A stretch of 64,000 nt of DNA from Lytechinus pictus (taxonomy: Eukaryota > Echinodermata > Echinoidea > Temnopleuroida > Toxopneustidae): the NCBI RefSeq assembly GCF_037042905.1, contig NC_087245.1:26598501-26662500 (forward strand). Direction: 5' to 3'. The notes under the pieces are model-generated. The model did not search any database, was not told the DNA's origin, and saw only the letters and a list, made by a program, of their open reading frames with translations. Below are positions 1 to 10,113 of the stretch, piece after piece (position 1 is the first letter of the stretch; the number at the start of each line of letters is the position of its first letter). Made by a program: the position numbers and the translations under genes.

Positions 1-422
1 CCCAGATGCGGCAGGATGGACAGCGCACAACTGACAGGATGCGAGTCCTTGGCTCAGGTGAGCTGGAAATGTAACAATAATTTTAAAAGAAAAATACCTA
101 ACAAAAGACAACTACAAGGGCAAACTCAAAACTTGCTACTTTGTTCTTGACCGTGAACAAAATGGATGATTTCAGGAAATTATTTTTTCCCAGAATTTCA
201 GGGTTACGGTTATTCCACTCTAGCCCATTCCTCCAAAGTAACCTGTAATATAACAAATATATTCATATCTGGAAACAGGAGTACATGTGAAAATTGGCAA
301 TTTTACATTAAATTTTGCAATTATTATTCATTTTGATTAATGTTATATCCATTTTAATTTTTTTTTCAGACTATGAGAGGAAAAAGATAATAATTGTTGC
401 CAATTTGAGGAGTGAAAGCTGA
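1..422 (+). CDS. possible 3' end of an unidentified gene (two exons, partial)
   Basis: The first 57 bases look like the end of an exon: they are open in two frames and are followed by a good donor (CAG|GTGAGC, GT at 58-59). A T-rich tract and acceptor at 361-369 (TTTTTTCAG) precede a short exon, 370..422. Joining in frame 3 gives a tail ending ...RMRVLGS-DYERKK... and stopping at TGA 420-422. A second frame is also open across the junction and stops sooner, at a TAA inside the same exon. I do not recognise either tail. The rest of the gene would lie to the left of the window. The splice sites are seen; the coding claim is inference and weak, because so little sequence is available. Confidence 0.3.
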
Positions 423-1164
423 TTAATTCAGACCTGAAGAAAGCTCTGTATCTCTATGGGTTAAATTAAACTTCACTAAGCTGGAGGAATAACTGACAAA
501 ACCTAGGCAATGTTATTAGCAACCATATAATGCATTGTAAAAATCGTCATGAATTTTGATTAAAAAATTCCTGTTCTAAAAACCGTATTCACTGCCATTG
601 AGCGATGTCACAGCATTTAAAAGAATCTATAACAAGGAATTTAAAAAGAATTAAGAAAACTAAAATAATCATTAGAGAAGGGAAAAAAAGTGCAAGTAAA
701 GGTGAACTTGCTATTACATGTAATGCATGTCACACCATGCAACGTGTACTGTGCATTGATGGTAGGCCATTATTATGACAGGGACGTTAGGGACCTGCTA
801 CAGAATAATTTGAAACTATTCGTACTTCATGCAGACATCTGGACGAGTTTTAAAGCAAGACAATCAAATGTTTAACATTCCACTGCCAATAGACTAAAGT
901 TAGATATTGGAGTCAAATGAAAGCTATGAATTTTCTTTATGAAATACCATACTTCATATTTATATTTTAAATCATGAAAGAAATTTAGTATTGACATTTT
1001 AAGGATCATTTCCTCCAAAGTTTGTGTCATATCGATTGACAATACATGTTGAAGATCTATTTAAACACTTAAAAACATCTCTTCGAAAATACAGGTTAAC
1101 ACCAATTTTCCTAACTTTGAAGTATGCGCGAGACAAACCCAAAACAACAAACACAAAAAGAAAA
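423..1164. other. AT-rich intergenic stretch, nothing recognised
   Basis: I see no splice-bounded exon, element end or tandem repeat here. It would contain the 3' UTR of the minus-strand HECT gene, but I found no clear polyadenylation signal. Confidence 0.5.
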
Positions 1165-4100
1165 TCATGCAATGTCCATGGCGAGGTAGCCACTTGAAAG
1201 TACTGCTTGCCACTCTGATCTGAAATCTCTATATGAAGTATAACTTGTTGGCAGCTCAAGCATTGGTCCGCATGTGTGAGCCACTGGCCTTCGAGCTAAT
1301 CCAGTGGTATTTGTGAATTGTACAGAAATCTGTGTGGCAGTCATTACAGGCGAAGCTGTCAAAAATCTCAACAATGTGCCTAGACCTTCTTCGTTTTGGG
1401 CTCGGATGTATTGCTGCAAAAATCTAAGCGACTGGGCCTCCTCCCTTGTTTGAGGATTTGCGGCAAGTAAATCACAGACTTTCTTAGGAGTAGGTTTTAG
1501 AGAGCCATACATTATCTTGATAGAGTTAACATCTGGAAAAGCTGAGTGTAGGGCATCTCTGACCACCTTTCTCATGCCCTCCAGTGCATACATACTCTTC
1601 TGTATGATAACTTTGTGGGCCAGTTGGTAGATTGTGGGCCGGACATTTTCCCCTTTAGGGATAGAGTGACATCCCTCACGGTCTAGAATGTCTTCAAATA
1701 TGTCTTGCTCGTCATCTGACAGAACATCTCCTTGTAGAGCCTGCTTCACTGTAGCTCTTTCAAGTGGACTAAGAAACAGGAGGAATGTTTTAAGTAAGTC
1801 CTCAGTTGACACTGTCTCCTCTCCAAACATGACGGCTATTAGAAAGGCTGGGGCCAATTGCACAGGGAAAATGTTATGGTCAGAGTATCCCTTTGACAAA
1901 ATCCTCCCTATGGACAGCCATTCCTCCAAACCGTATTCAGGGTTCAATGAAGGCACCCTGTAATCCTCGCCATCTGCAGATGTATTAAAAAAGGAGTTCC
2001 AAAATGCACTATATGCTTCTCTAGATACTCCTCTGGCATCCACTCCTAACTCCTCTACAAAAGTTACCTTCAACTGGATACTAAGGATCTCAGGCGTCTT
2101 GAAAAGTGCAATCATTTCAGCTTGGATATTGCTTCGATGTAAACGGATTTGCAGAGCTTTTGTATCTGAAGGAATTCCCGCATCATCTAACTGAAGATCA
2201 TAATCTATGGCAGCTTGTTGAGGGTTTGCACGTTGAATTTGAGCATCAGCTTGTTGTTGGCTTCTTGGTTGAGTGTGATCGCCATTTTCAGTAGCTTGAT
2301 GTAGGTTTCCTGGTTGAGTTTGAGCACGATTGTCAGTGGCTTGATGTAGGTTTCCTGGTTGAGTTTGAGCACGATTGTCAGTGGCTTGTTGTAGGTTTCC
2401 TGGTTGAGCTTGAGCACGATTGTCAGTGGATTGTTGTAGGTTTCCTGGTTGAGTTTGAGCACGATTGTCAGTAGCTAGTGTTTGGTTTCTTGGTTGAGTG
2501 TGAGCACCATTGTCAGTGGCTTGTGCTTGGTTTGGAGGTTGAATTTCGGCACTAATATTAGTGGATCGTTGTGGGTTTACAGATTGACCTTCAAAGTCCG
2601 AGAATCCCAAATGTATTGGTGGTAATTCACAATCATCATCTATCATGCAACCTCCAACATATTCAAGGTTTAATGGTAATGTTTCATCTAGCTGAGATTG
2701 TGTGCCTTCATCACTTTTTCTCCCAAACTGGACAACATAACAGTCACTTGAATCACTTTCTTCTTCTGGCTGGTTTTCATTTTGATTGTCTGAAGAGGTT
2801 TCTGTCGATGGTTGGTCTCTATTTTTTTTTGGGGTGCACATGTATAGTCTCAAAACACGTGATTTCGCATTTTCATACAGTTCGCCTACAGTGGAATTCC
2901 CCATCTCACATCCTCTAAAATCTTGAATGTCCACTTCGTAGTCTTCAAATTTTACCCCTTTTGGATTTACCATCAGGGAAAAATAGCCCTTTTGCAGTTG
3001 CAAGAAGGTTGTCTAGTCCTTCGCTCTTGTTTGCTCTTATTTCTCTTGTCCCTCCTCCGCCTTGACTCCTCACTTGCTTTAATTCCTTTGTTGCATAGTC
3101 AAAATCCATCCACCCTACTTCTAATTTTCGTGTATCTTTGTGTGCATTGTTACGTTTTTTTGAGGGGGGATTGTCATCAACTGACTTTTTTTTTCTTGAA
3201 AGTCTTGTTCTCAGCCTTTCCAGAAGGCTTGACAATGGTTTTTCGTTTTTAGTTTGACACCTGCAGAATGCCCTTGCAGCGAGTCTATCACCGAAGGCAG
3301 GGAGGTAGTCCTTCAAGCATTCATCATCCATTTCAAGCAAGGCATGGCAGTCAATCTGAGAAGGAATTAAAAAAAAAACACATCTTTCAGATGGGAGATT
3401 AGAAGCGAATGCTCTTCTATAATACACATGGTAACCATACTTCAATAAACCCCAAATTACTCTTTAACAAGGGCAACGCAAAGCGTAGCATCCTCTAGCC
3501 TGGTACAAATTTACATAACTAGCAATTATTGCAATTTAATGAGCTGTGACCTTTGACCTTTGACTTATATACTCAACAACATTACTTACGTTATCGAATG
3601 GAAACCACATTTTTGCATATATAATTAGCTATTTTGCATATTTGATGAGCAATGACCTTTGACCTACATACATAAGATCATGGGTGAACTGAATAAATTA
3701 TTTGCCCATTGAACCACTGCTGTTTTTATCTGTTCTTTAACCCTAACAGGGCCGGGGGACGTTTCGTGCGATATGTCTGCAACGCAAACAAATTCTACCG
3801 CGAAGTTTCAGGACTTTTTTCTTTCAAACATCGCGCATCTTTTGACACCAAATTTGCAATGCCTGGGCGCACGGTTCCGAAGTTACACAACATTTGGCAC
3901 TTGCACGTCGGACCAAAAACTGCTTTAAAAAACGTGATTTCATGTACATTTTCAATACAAATTGTGTTTTCAGAGAAAATTCATAGATGTATGAATATTT
4001 TTACTTCTATTGATTAAAATTAATTAATTTTATGTTGTTTATGATCGCAAAAGTGTCACCGACAAATTTTGTCGAAAAAAACAATAAAAAAACAAAAGGT

Positions 4101-5527
4101 CAAAAAACAAAGAAATACATAAGAAATTTTAAAGACAATAAAATACACAAGAAATTCAGATTGATACGGGAATTTTTTTCAAGTTCATTTGCTAAAAATA
4201 CTACGTAGAGTGTTTAGACAAAAATTAACACTTTTGGACCTTTAAGTGATTTAGAGCAAAATGTCTGATTCCATGCATAAATTAGCATAATTAATTAATA
4301 TAAAATAAAATTCAATAAATTCAGAAAAATTAAATATACAATTTTGTAGATTATGTCACAAGCATCGTGTGCACGCCGATTTTTGTGGCGATTGCGCAGT
4401 TGACCCCCCCCCCCCCTGCTGTGAGATAGCCTAAATAACTCGGCCTCTTTAGGGTTAAGCCTAAATATTTGCCTGTCTGTATGTAAACTTACATTACATT
4501 ACTTACAACACATAAAGACTGGTACATTTCTTGGAATATCAGCAAAATATCTTGATTTTTGTAAATATCTGGAAAACAGACATCCTTCACCAAAGTTGAG
4601 TGATCTATGACATTGACTTTTACATATTGGACCAGCATCACATGTAAGCATTGGCTATCAATAAAATTCTCATCAAAATGAATTACTACAATGGAGTCCC
4701 TTACCTCACCTTATAGCTATAAATTGTCGATACCACTTAGGTTTTTTGTTCTGTGAGATTTTGGGTGTAGTTTTATCATTAATTTTCAAGTTTTGATTTC
4801 CAATTTGCCCTTAAAATCTTTGTTTAATTAGAGAATTTTCATCCATCTACTTAAAGAAGAATGTAGCAACATCAACCCTACCTAAAGTACTTGACAAAGT
4901 GCTCGATGTACATGTACATAAACCTATGGTACTATTTTCGAGATGCCCCCTTGGAAGTACCCTTTTTTGCTAATTTCACCAAACAAGGGGGTTGAGCAAC
5001 CACTAGGCTCACCTGATCTCACTTTGCTTTTAAAAACTTCTAAAATTTATACCAAATGGTCACATATCTTTCTACCCATAACAATGGAATATGCAGAGGT
5101 ATAATACTGCAATCACCAAAAGAAATAGGATGCTTGACTTTCTTGTGACAAATCTCCATAGCTAAATGTTTATCTCTACACTTCAACATATGACAGTAAG
5201 CACATTTACATGCAGAGCACTTTCTTTTGGCTTTGGTATTACTTTTGAAAGAAACAAACAGACATTAGCCTGCACACATGAAATCTGTTTGCAGCACTGG
5301 AGTATTATAAAGGCATAACCAGTTTCTTACATCATTTCTGTCACATAATAATGTGCCTTTTCCAATACTTTTGATTCTTTTAAAAAAGGAGATATGAACA
5401 GTATGTATACACAAAGAGCTACCTTATCTTTTTCCATGGCTCTGAGCAAAGCTTCCTCCACTTGTCGTTCCTTCAGGAAATCTATTAAGGATTTCTGTCC
5501 ACCTTTCGCCATGTTTTCGGAGTCCAT
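1165..5527 (-). CDS. HECT-domain E3 ubiquitin ligase-like protein, with a frame break
   Basis: Two coding exons on the minus strand: 5423..5527 (ATG at 5527, start MDSENMAKGG) and 1165..3355. The donor at 5422-5421 (AAG|GTAGCT) and acceptor at 3357-3356 (T-rich tract, CTCAG|ATT) keep phase 0. The first 35 residues plus the start of exon 2 form a SAM-like helical segment (FLKERQVEEALL / LLEMDDECLKDYLPAFGDRL). Then come a basic linker, a block VGWMDFDYATKELKQVRS..GGGTREI, an acidic/Gln-rich linker with a tandem repeat, and from about 2150 down a HECT domain. The catalytic Cys is seen in AHTCGPM (codon 1272-1270), followed by LPTSYTSYRDF and the C-terminal MDIA. This order matches the HECT-like proteins expanded in invertebrates and fish; thioester ubiquitin transfer is inferred from that family. 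Oddity: the upstream and downstream halves lie in different frames, offset by one base at the run 2955-2962 (CCCCTTTT on the plus strand). It could be a sequencing error, a pseudogene or a real frameshift. The first ATG was chosen because upstream exons contain stops. Confidence 0.8.
2220..2560 (-). repeat. 45-bp coding minisatellite (15-residue repeat) in the HECT gene
   Basis: About seven head-to-tail copies of a 45-bp unit encode variants of AQTQPGNLHQATDNR. The unit is a multiple of three, so copy-number change keeps the frame, and a second minus-strand frame is open across it as well. It sits in the low-complexity linker between the N-terminal modules and the HECT domain. The central copies are nearly identical and the outer ones are diverged, as expected from recent unit gain in the middle. 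Confidence 0.85.
3737..4458. mobile_element. TTAA-bounded piggyBac-type MITE (in intron of the HECT gene)
   Basis: The left end reads TTAACCCTAACAGGGCCG and the right end, reverse-complemented, reads TTAACCCTAAAGAGGCCG, so both ends carry TTAA and begin CCCTAA. piggyBac elements use TTAA targets and CCY-type termini, so a non-autonomous piggyBac-like origin is inferred. The 722-bp body has no meaningful ORF; the 102-residue frame at 3709 is chance. A C-run lies near the right end (about 4405-4418). Confidence 0.7.
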
Positions 5528-6698
5528 ATCCTTAACACAATCTGTAGCTATCTGCAGGGGAATTAAAAAATAAGATTTATAAATATTACATGCAAAAATC
5601 AGGAAGTTTACAATCAATGAAGAAACATAATGTCCAAGTCTTAATTTATCCTTCTCACAAATCTTCAAACATCTAACTAATAAAGAAAGAATGCTTATAC
5701 ATCTTCCAAAGATAGAATGGAAAGAGAATTTGGTAAGATGCATCATGAGTTTTGAGGGGCATCTCAAAAGAAGGAAAAGTCTCATTTAAAAAAAAAAGAA
5801 GAAGAAGAAGAGGACTGTAACTGTAATAGTTGCCATGTGCATTCCATGTTTCCAAGGAAACAATTCAAGTGTGCACATGTGCACTGGGAAAAATAAGGGG
5901 ATTAATGCTCACCTGAGCTTACAGATGAATTCACATGCTCCCTGTGGAGCTGCTAAGGATATGGGACCTCATTGGGGCCACATTACCATTTGCACAACCT
6001 TGCATTACCTATCTCTACAATAATAACACATTTAATTCAAATAACCCCCCCCCAAAAAAAAAAAGAACAACGACAACAAAAACAAAACAAAACAAACAAA
6101 CAAAAAACTGTTACCCAACACGAGTCCATTGGGCTACTCTGGGAACTGTCATGAACAAGTTTTATTCTCCACTTGTATAGGTATCTAAACACTGTAGTAA
6201 TGTTATATTGAATGTTTCAGTTCTGGAACCAAATAATATGCTTGAAATTGCATGACCAAATTCTTGTTTCTCTGGGAGAAATATATATGACTGGAAAGCC
6301 AATACAAAACTAGACAACTTTGCTGGACACAATTTTTCTTCATAACGATTGCAGAAAAAGTTACAGCCCTTTGAATTAGGAGTGTCTGGCAGAATGCGGC
6401 AAAATTGTCACTCCCTAAAATAATGGGGCACACAGGGGTTTCATGGTTGGTCGCACAAAGAGTTACAAATGTGGAAGATGTAAACATGGCCATGAGGATG
6501 GAAAAAGCTGCAGAGGATCCAAGAAAAATCATTCAGGAGTGCATGGAGGCATGGCAGAGAAAGATGGGACATTGTGTAAGACTCCAGTGGGATTGCTTCG
6601 AAAGGGAAAACTCAAAGTCTGTAATTTGGGTATATATTTCTTTTGTGATATCAGTCCTGGAACTTTTTTGACACACCTCGTATATCTGTTCCACTTAC

Positions 6699-6802
6699 TT
6701 GGCATCTGTGGATAGCATCCTTGAAGAAAATGCCTAAGAGCAGGTTGGTGAGTTGAAGGTTAATTCTTCTCAAATGCTGCCCCAATGTTGCCAAGGAAAA
6801 TG
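6699..6802 (-). other. probable non-coding 5' exon A of the HECT gene
   Basis: A 104-base segment with a strong acceptor (CATTTTCAG|CATTTTCC, AG at 6804-6803) and donor (GCCAA|GTAAGTGG, GT at 6698-6697) on the minus strand. All plausible frames hit stops, so a 5' UTR exon is the simplest reading. It is similar to 8217..8319 over its first half (GGCAACA, GCAGCATTTGAGAAGAA), including flanking intron sequence, so the two arose by duplication. Its link to the HECT gene rests on position and strand only. Confidence 0.5.
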
Positions 6803-8216
6803 CTGAAAATGAAAAAAGGAGGGAACAGTGACGACTAATGATGCATTTTTTTTTGGGGGGGGGGGGCTTAGGTAGTGACTAACAATTACCTACATTTCTT
6901 GAAATATAATAAAATGTTTAGTCTTTCTGTTTTTTGAAGAGGTACATGTATGAACTTACTATAATATGCAACTTGTGAATAATTTACCTGTTGCTGATTC
7001 TCACTTGCAGAGAGTTTGAATTAAGTTACATTGAGCTCCTATCCTCATGGATGATTCCTATAGTCATACATATATCGGTTACAATCTGAAAATGCATTTT
7101 TTTTTTAAATACATGAAACATTTCATTATTTACTTCAATCGCATTATGGTTAATGTCACCACTCCAAGCACTGCCATTTATTTCATCATTGGCATTGAAT
7201 TGCCAGTGACAGCTTACCATTTCCATAGTCTAGTGCCATAGACTTTGTACATGGTGAAGGTATACACATGGAATGAGAGGTGAATCGAACCACACTTTAG
7301 CCCCCTTCTTTTATCTTTAGAACAATCTTAAGACATTTATTGAGTTACATGCATGATTAAAAATTGTACATCCATGGGTAGAATTTTGAATGATTCCTGC
7401 CAAGTTTGGTTACATGTGATCATGCATTTTGACCAAAAAATTGATAAATCCGTTCCCTTTTCCATTTAGCCCCCACCCCTGATCCTAATGAACCCACCCC
7501 TGATGAAGGTGACAATAGCTAATCTTGAGCCTTCTGTTCATTGAGCTTCAAATCAATCCCAGAAAGTCATACCTGAATGAGATTAGCTGGGTGGTCAATG
7601 CTGTGCTGGAGGCTAGGGTGTGTATATATGCATGGGTCACAGCTGCAGAAAACACCCTACAAAAATTGTGCCTAAAAAGAGAATTTAAGAAAAAGTCAGT
7701 AAGTGACCTGTGCAATTAATACCCATATCAGGGCTGCACAAGAATTAGGTCATAAGTTTCAAGAATAAGGTTATGTGCCAACTAATGCCCAGAAAATTGG
7801 ATTGTTTAGGTCTATCCTAAAGGTACGCTACAGCTCTAAGAGTCTATCAGTTCAGTACGTACCATCTACAGGTCCTTTGGATTCAAAATTACTGAGTCTG
7901 TACTCTAATAAGTAATCAATAGTCTGTCCATCATCAAAGGTGTTCAAGTCTAAGATTGAGAAGAGCCACCTACGATTCAACTATCTATTCTTTGCGCCCT
8001 CTCTCATCTGCTGCAATCATATACCAACTGGTCCAGCATCGTATACATCCAGATCCAGAAATCGTTACAAGCGTTTTCAAAACTTTTTCCTAGAACTTAC
8101 ATTCCATTACCCCTCATCTTGCTGCCTATTCTTCTATCTAATTTAATTTCTTATTTCAATTCAGTTTCTTTTTTTAACACTTACACTGAATAGGATTATA
8201 AGAGGAATTATCTTAC

Positions 8217-8319
8217 TTGGAAACTCTGGATAGAACCCTTGTCCTTGTCCTTCAATTGGTGAGCTGAGCCTGAGGGATATTTCTTCTCAAATGCTGCCTC
8301 AGTGTTGCCGAAGAACACG
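8217..8319 (-). other. probable non-coding 5' exon B of the HECT gene (duplicate of exon A)
   Basis: A 103-base segment bounded by acceptor TCTGTCTTCAG|CGTG (AG 8321-8320) and donor TTCCAA|GTAAGATA (GT 8216-8215). It is open in one frame (FFGNTEAAFEKKYPSG...), but reading on into exon A meets a stop in the matching phase. It is a diverged copy of 6699..6802. It may be an alternative leader exon, or a coding exon of an unrecognised gene. Confidence 0.5.
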
Positions 8320-8625
8320 CTGAAGACAGAAAACAAAGAAGCAGTGATGATTAGTGAGGCAATTTTTTTGTTACCAAAATCATTAGCTATTCTTTTTTGG
8401 AAGATGGGAGATGAGTATATGGTCCATGCATGGATGGACCATATACATACATGTATGATATAGGGTCTAGAGTCTACTCCCAACTAACTTATATAGATGT
8501 AGATCCTACACATGTATTAACACTTATGTATGACATTAGTTTAAGTTTGTCAATGTTTTAGCCAGGCATTAAGTTACTGAAGAAATACAATGAATACAAA
8601 ATTAAAATATTGAAAACACAATCAA

Positions 8626-8720
8626 TAATAATAATAATCCGCTTTTTTATAGTGCTTAAGAGTAAGACATAAGAGGAAGGCCCCAGAACAGGGCGCTTCC
8701 GATGGGGACTGCAGTCTGCT
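8626..8720 (-). mobile_element. SINE 3'-end fragment
   Basis: Plus strand AATAATAATAATCCGC followed by TTTTTTATAGTGCTTAAG resembles the tail region of the tRNA-derived element at 47323..47660 (AATAATAG...TATATAGCACTTATCAC). The head is absent, so this is a truncated relic. Confidence 0.45.
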
Positions 8721-8855
8721 AATTGAGCAGTCTTAAAATTAACGTTACACAGATCTAGAACTGATCGCGAAAAAGAGCAAATCTGTTAAATTAGCTGTTT
8801 GTTCACTTTTACATTGAATGACCCGGCCATAAATAAGTAAAAGAAGTGAACTAAC

Positions 8856-8960
8856 CTTCAATCCATCGCGATTGCAACCGGCAACTTCTGGTTGAATTCA
8901 GTCGATCTACCGTAGACGTAACTTAGTAGTACATACGTACAAGGCCTGGCATGGCATGGC
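8856..8960 (-). promoter_or_regulatory. probable first exon and promoter region of the minus-strand (HECT) gene
   Basis: A donor TTGAAG|GTTAGT (GT at 8855-8854) ends a putative first exon whose 5' limit is not visible. Just upstream, about 8980-9040, the sequence turns locally CpG-rich (AGCGAGCGCGCTAGCGCCAG), unlike the AT-rich surroundings and typical of a promoter. The exon contains ATG GAT TGA, a two-codon upstream ORF, which supports an untranslated leader. Transcript data would be needed to confirm it. Confidence 0.35.
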
Positions 8961-9132
8961 CGCCTGGCTATATACGCTATTACTGCATTAAGCAGCGAGC
9001 GCGCTAGCGCCAGCGCGCGCAGTCTAGTCTAGCCTCGCGGGTATTATGTTGTTAACCCGTGGACTACTGAATTCTCTCACTCCCATAGGCTTAATACAGG
9101 GACCACCCGGTTCCAGTATGCAATGGACTTAT

Positions 9133-9460
9133 ACGAGATACTATCTCATTAAAACGAGATACTATGTCGTTTTAACGAGATACTATCTCATTAAAACGAG
9201 ATACTATCTCATTAAAACGCGATAACTATCTCATTAAAACGAGATACTATGTCGTTTTAACGAGATACTATCTCGTTTTAACGAGATACTATGTCGTTTT
9301 AACGAGATACTATCTCATTAAAACGAGATAACTATCTCGTTTTAACGAGATACTATTTCGTTTTAACGAGATACTATCTCATTAAAACGAGATACTATGT
9401 CGTTTTAACGAGATACTATCTCATTAAAACGAGATAACTATCTCGTTTTAACGAGATAAA
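9133..9460. repeat. tandem array of 21-bp quasi-palindromic units
   Basis: Sixteen units of 21-22 bp, each starting ACGAGATA. Two main variants alternate: ACGAGATACTATCTCATTAAA and ACGAGATACTATGTCGTTTTA. Each unit core is a near-palindrome (ACGAGATA-x-TATCTCGT), and neighbouring units also pair through TTAAAACGAG / CTCGTTTTAA, so either strand can fold at many registers. The array lies between the CpG-rich start of the minus-strand gene and the plus-strand sorting-nexin exons. No ORF crosses it. Confidence 0.9.
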
Positions 9461-10113
9461 AATATTTTTACCATGTCCCTTCCCGGGCTCCGTACATTAG
9501 GCACTATGTAAGCGAGTATAATTATTTTCTATTGTATAATGAGAACGAATTGTATAAAAAATTTGGATATATACATATTTTTTTTGGTCAAACCACAAAT
9601 GTGCCTAATGGACATCTTGATGCATAGCAAGTAAATTGGCTTGAATTGAAGTAGATGTGATTTAAAGATAAAAGATAGTAGTTGCAGCAAATAATTATTT
9701 TATGAGAAAGTCTTTAAAATCAAGGTTAATAGTCACCATATTATCATATATCTAGATCTGGTGCATTATTGTAAACTTATCTTTGTGAATTCATGAAATC
9801 TTGGCTCAAAACCGATGATTCTGATGATTACTAACACAGAAAAGCATATGCGGGAGAGTGTATTAACATTGCTTGGAAAATACCCGACATTTGATGGAAT
9901 CCTGTGCTTATTTTGCTCATTTCAAGAAATTTCACATTTTCTTCTAGAGCCACTTGCCACATATTTTTTATTCATACATAGTAACTTACAAACACTTGGG
10001 TGGTAAGTTTATTGGATTCTGTTCAAACTCATTTTGAGATCGTCACCACAACTGGTATTTATCTTTGATATTTGAGTGCACTATCCAACTTGACCTATTG
10101 CTCTGTGTTATAG

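Noticed and set aside
9133-9460. CRISPR array
   Set aside because: The units are contiguous 21-22 bp tandem repeats without unique spacers, and the genome is eukaryotic.
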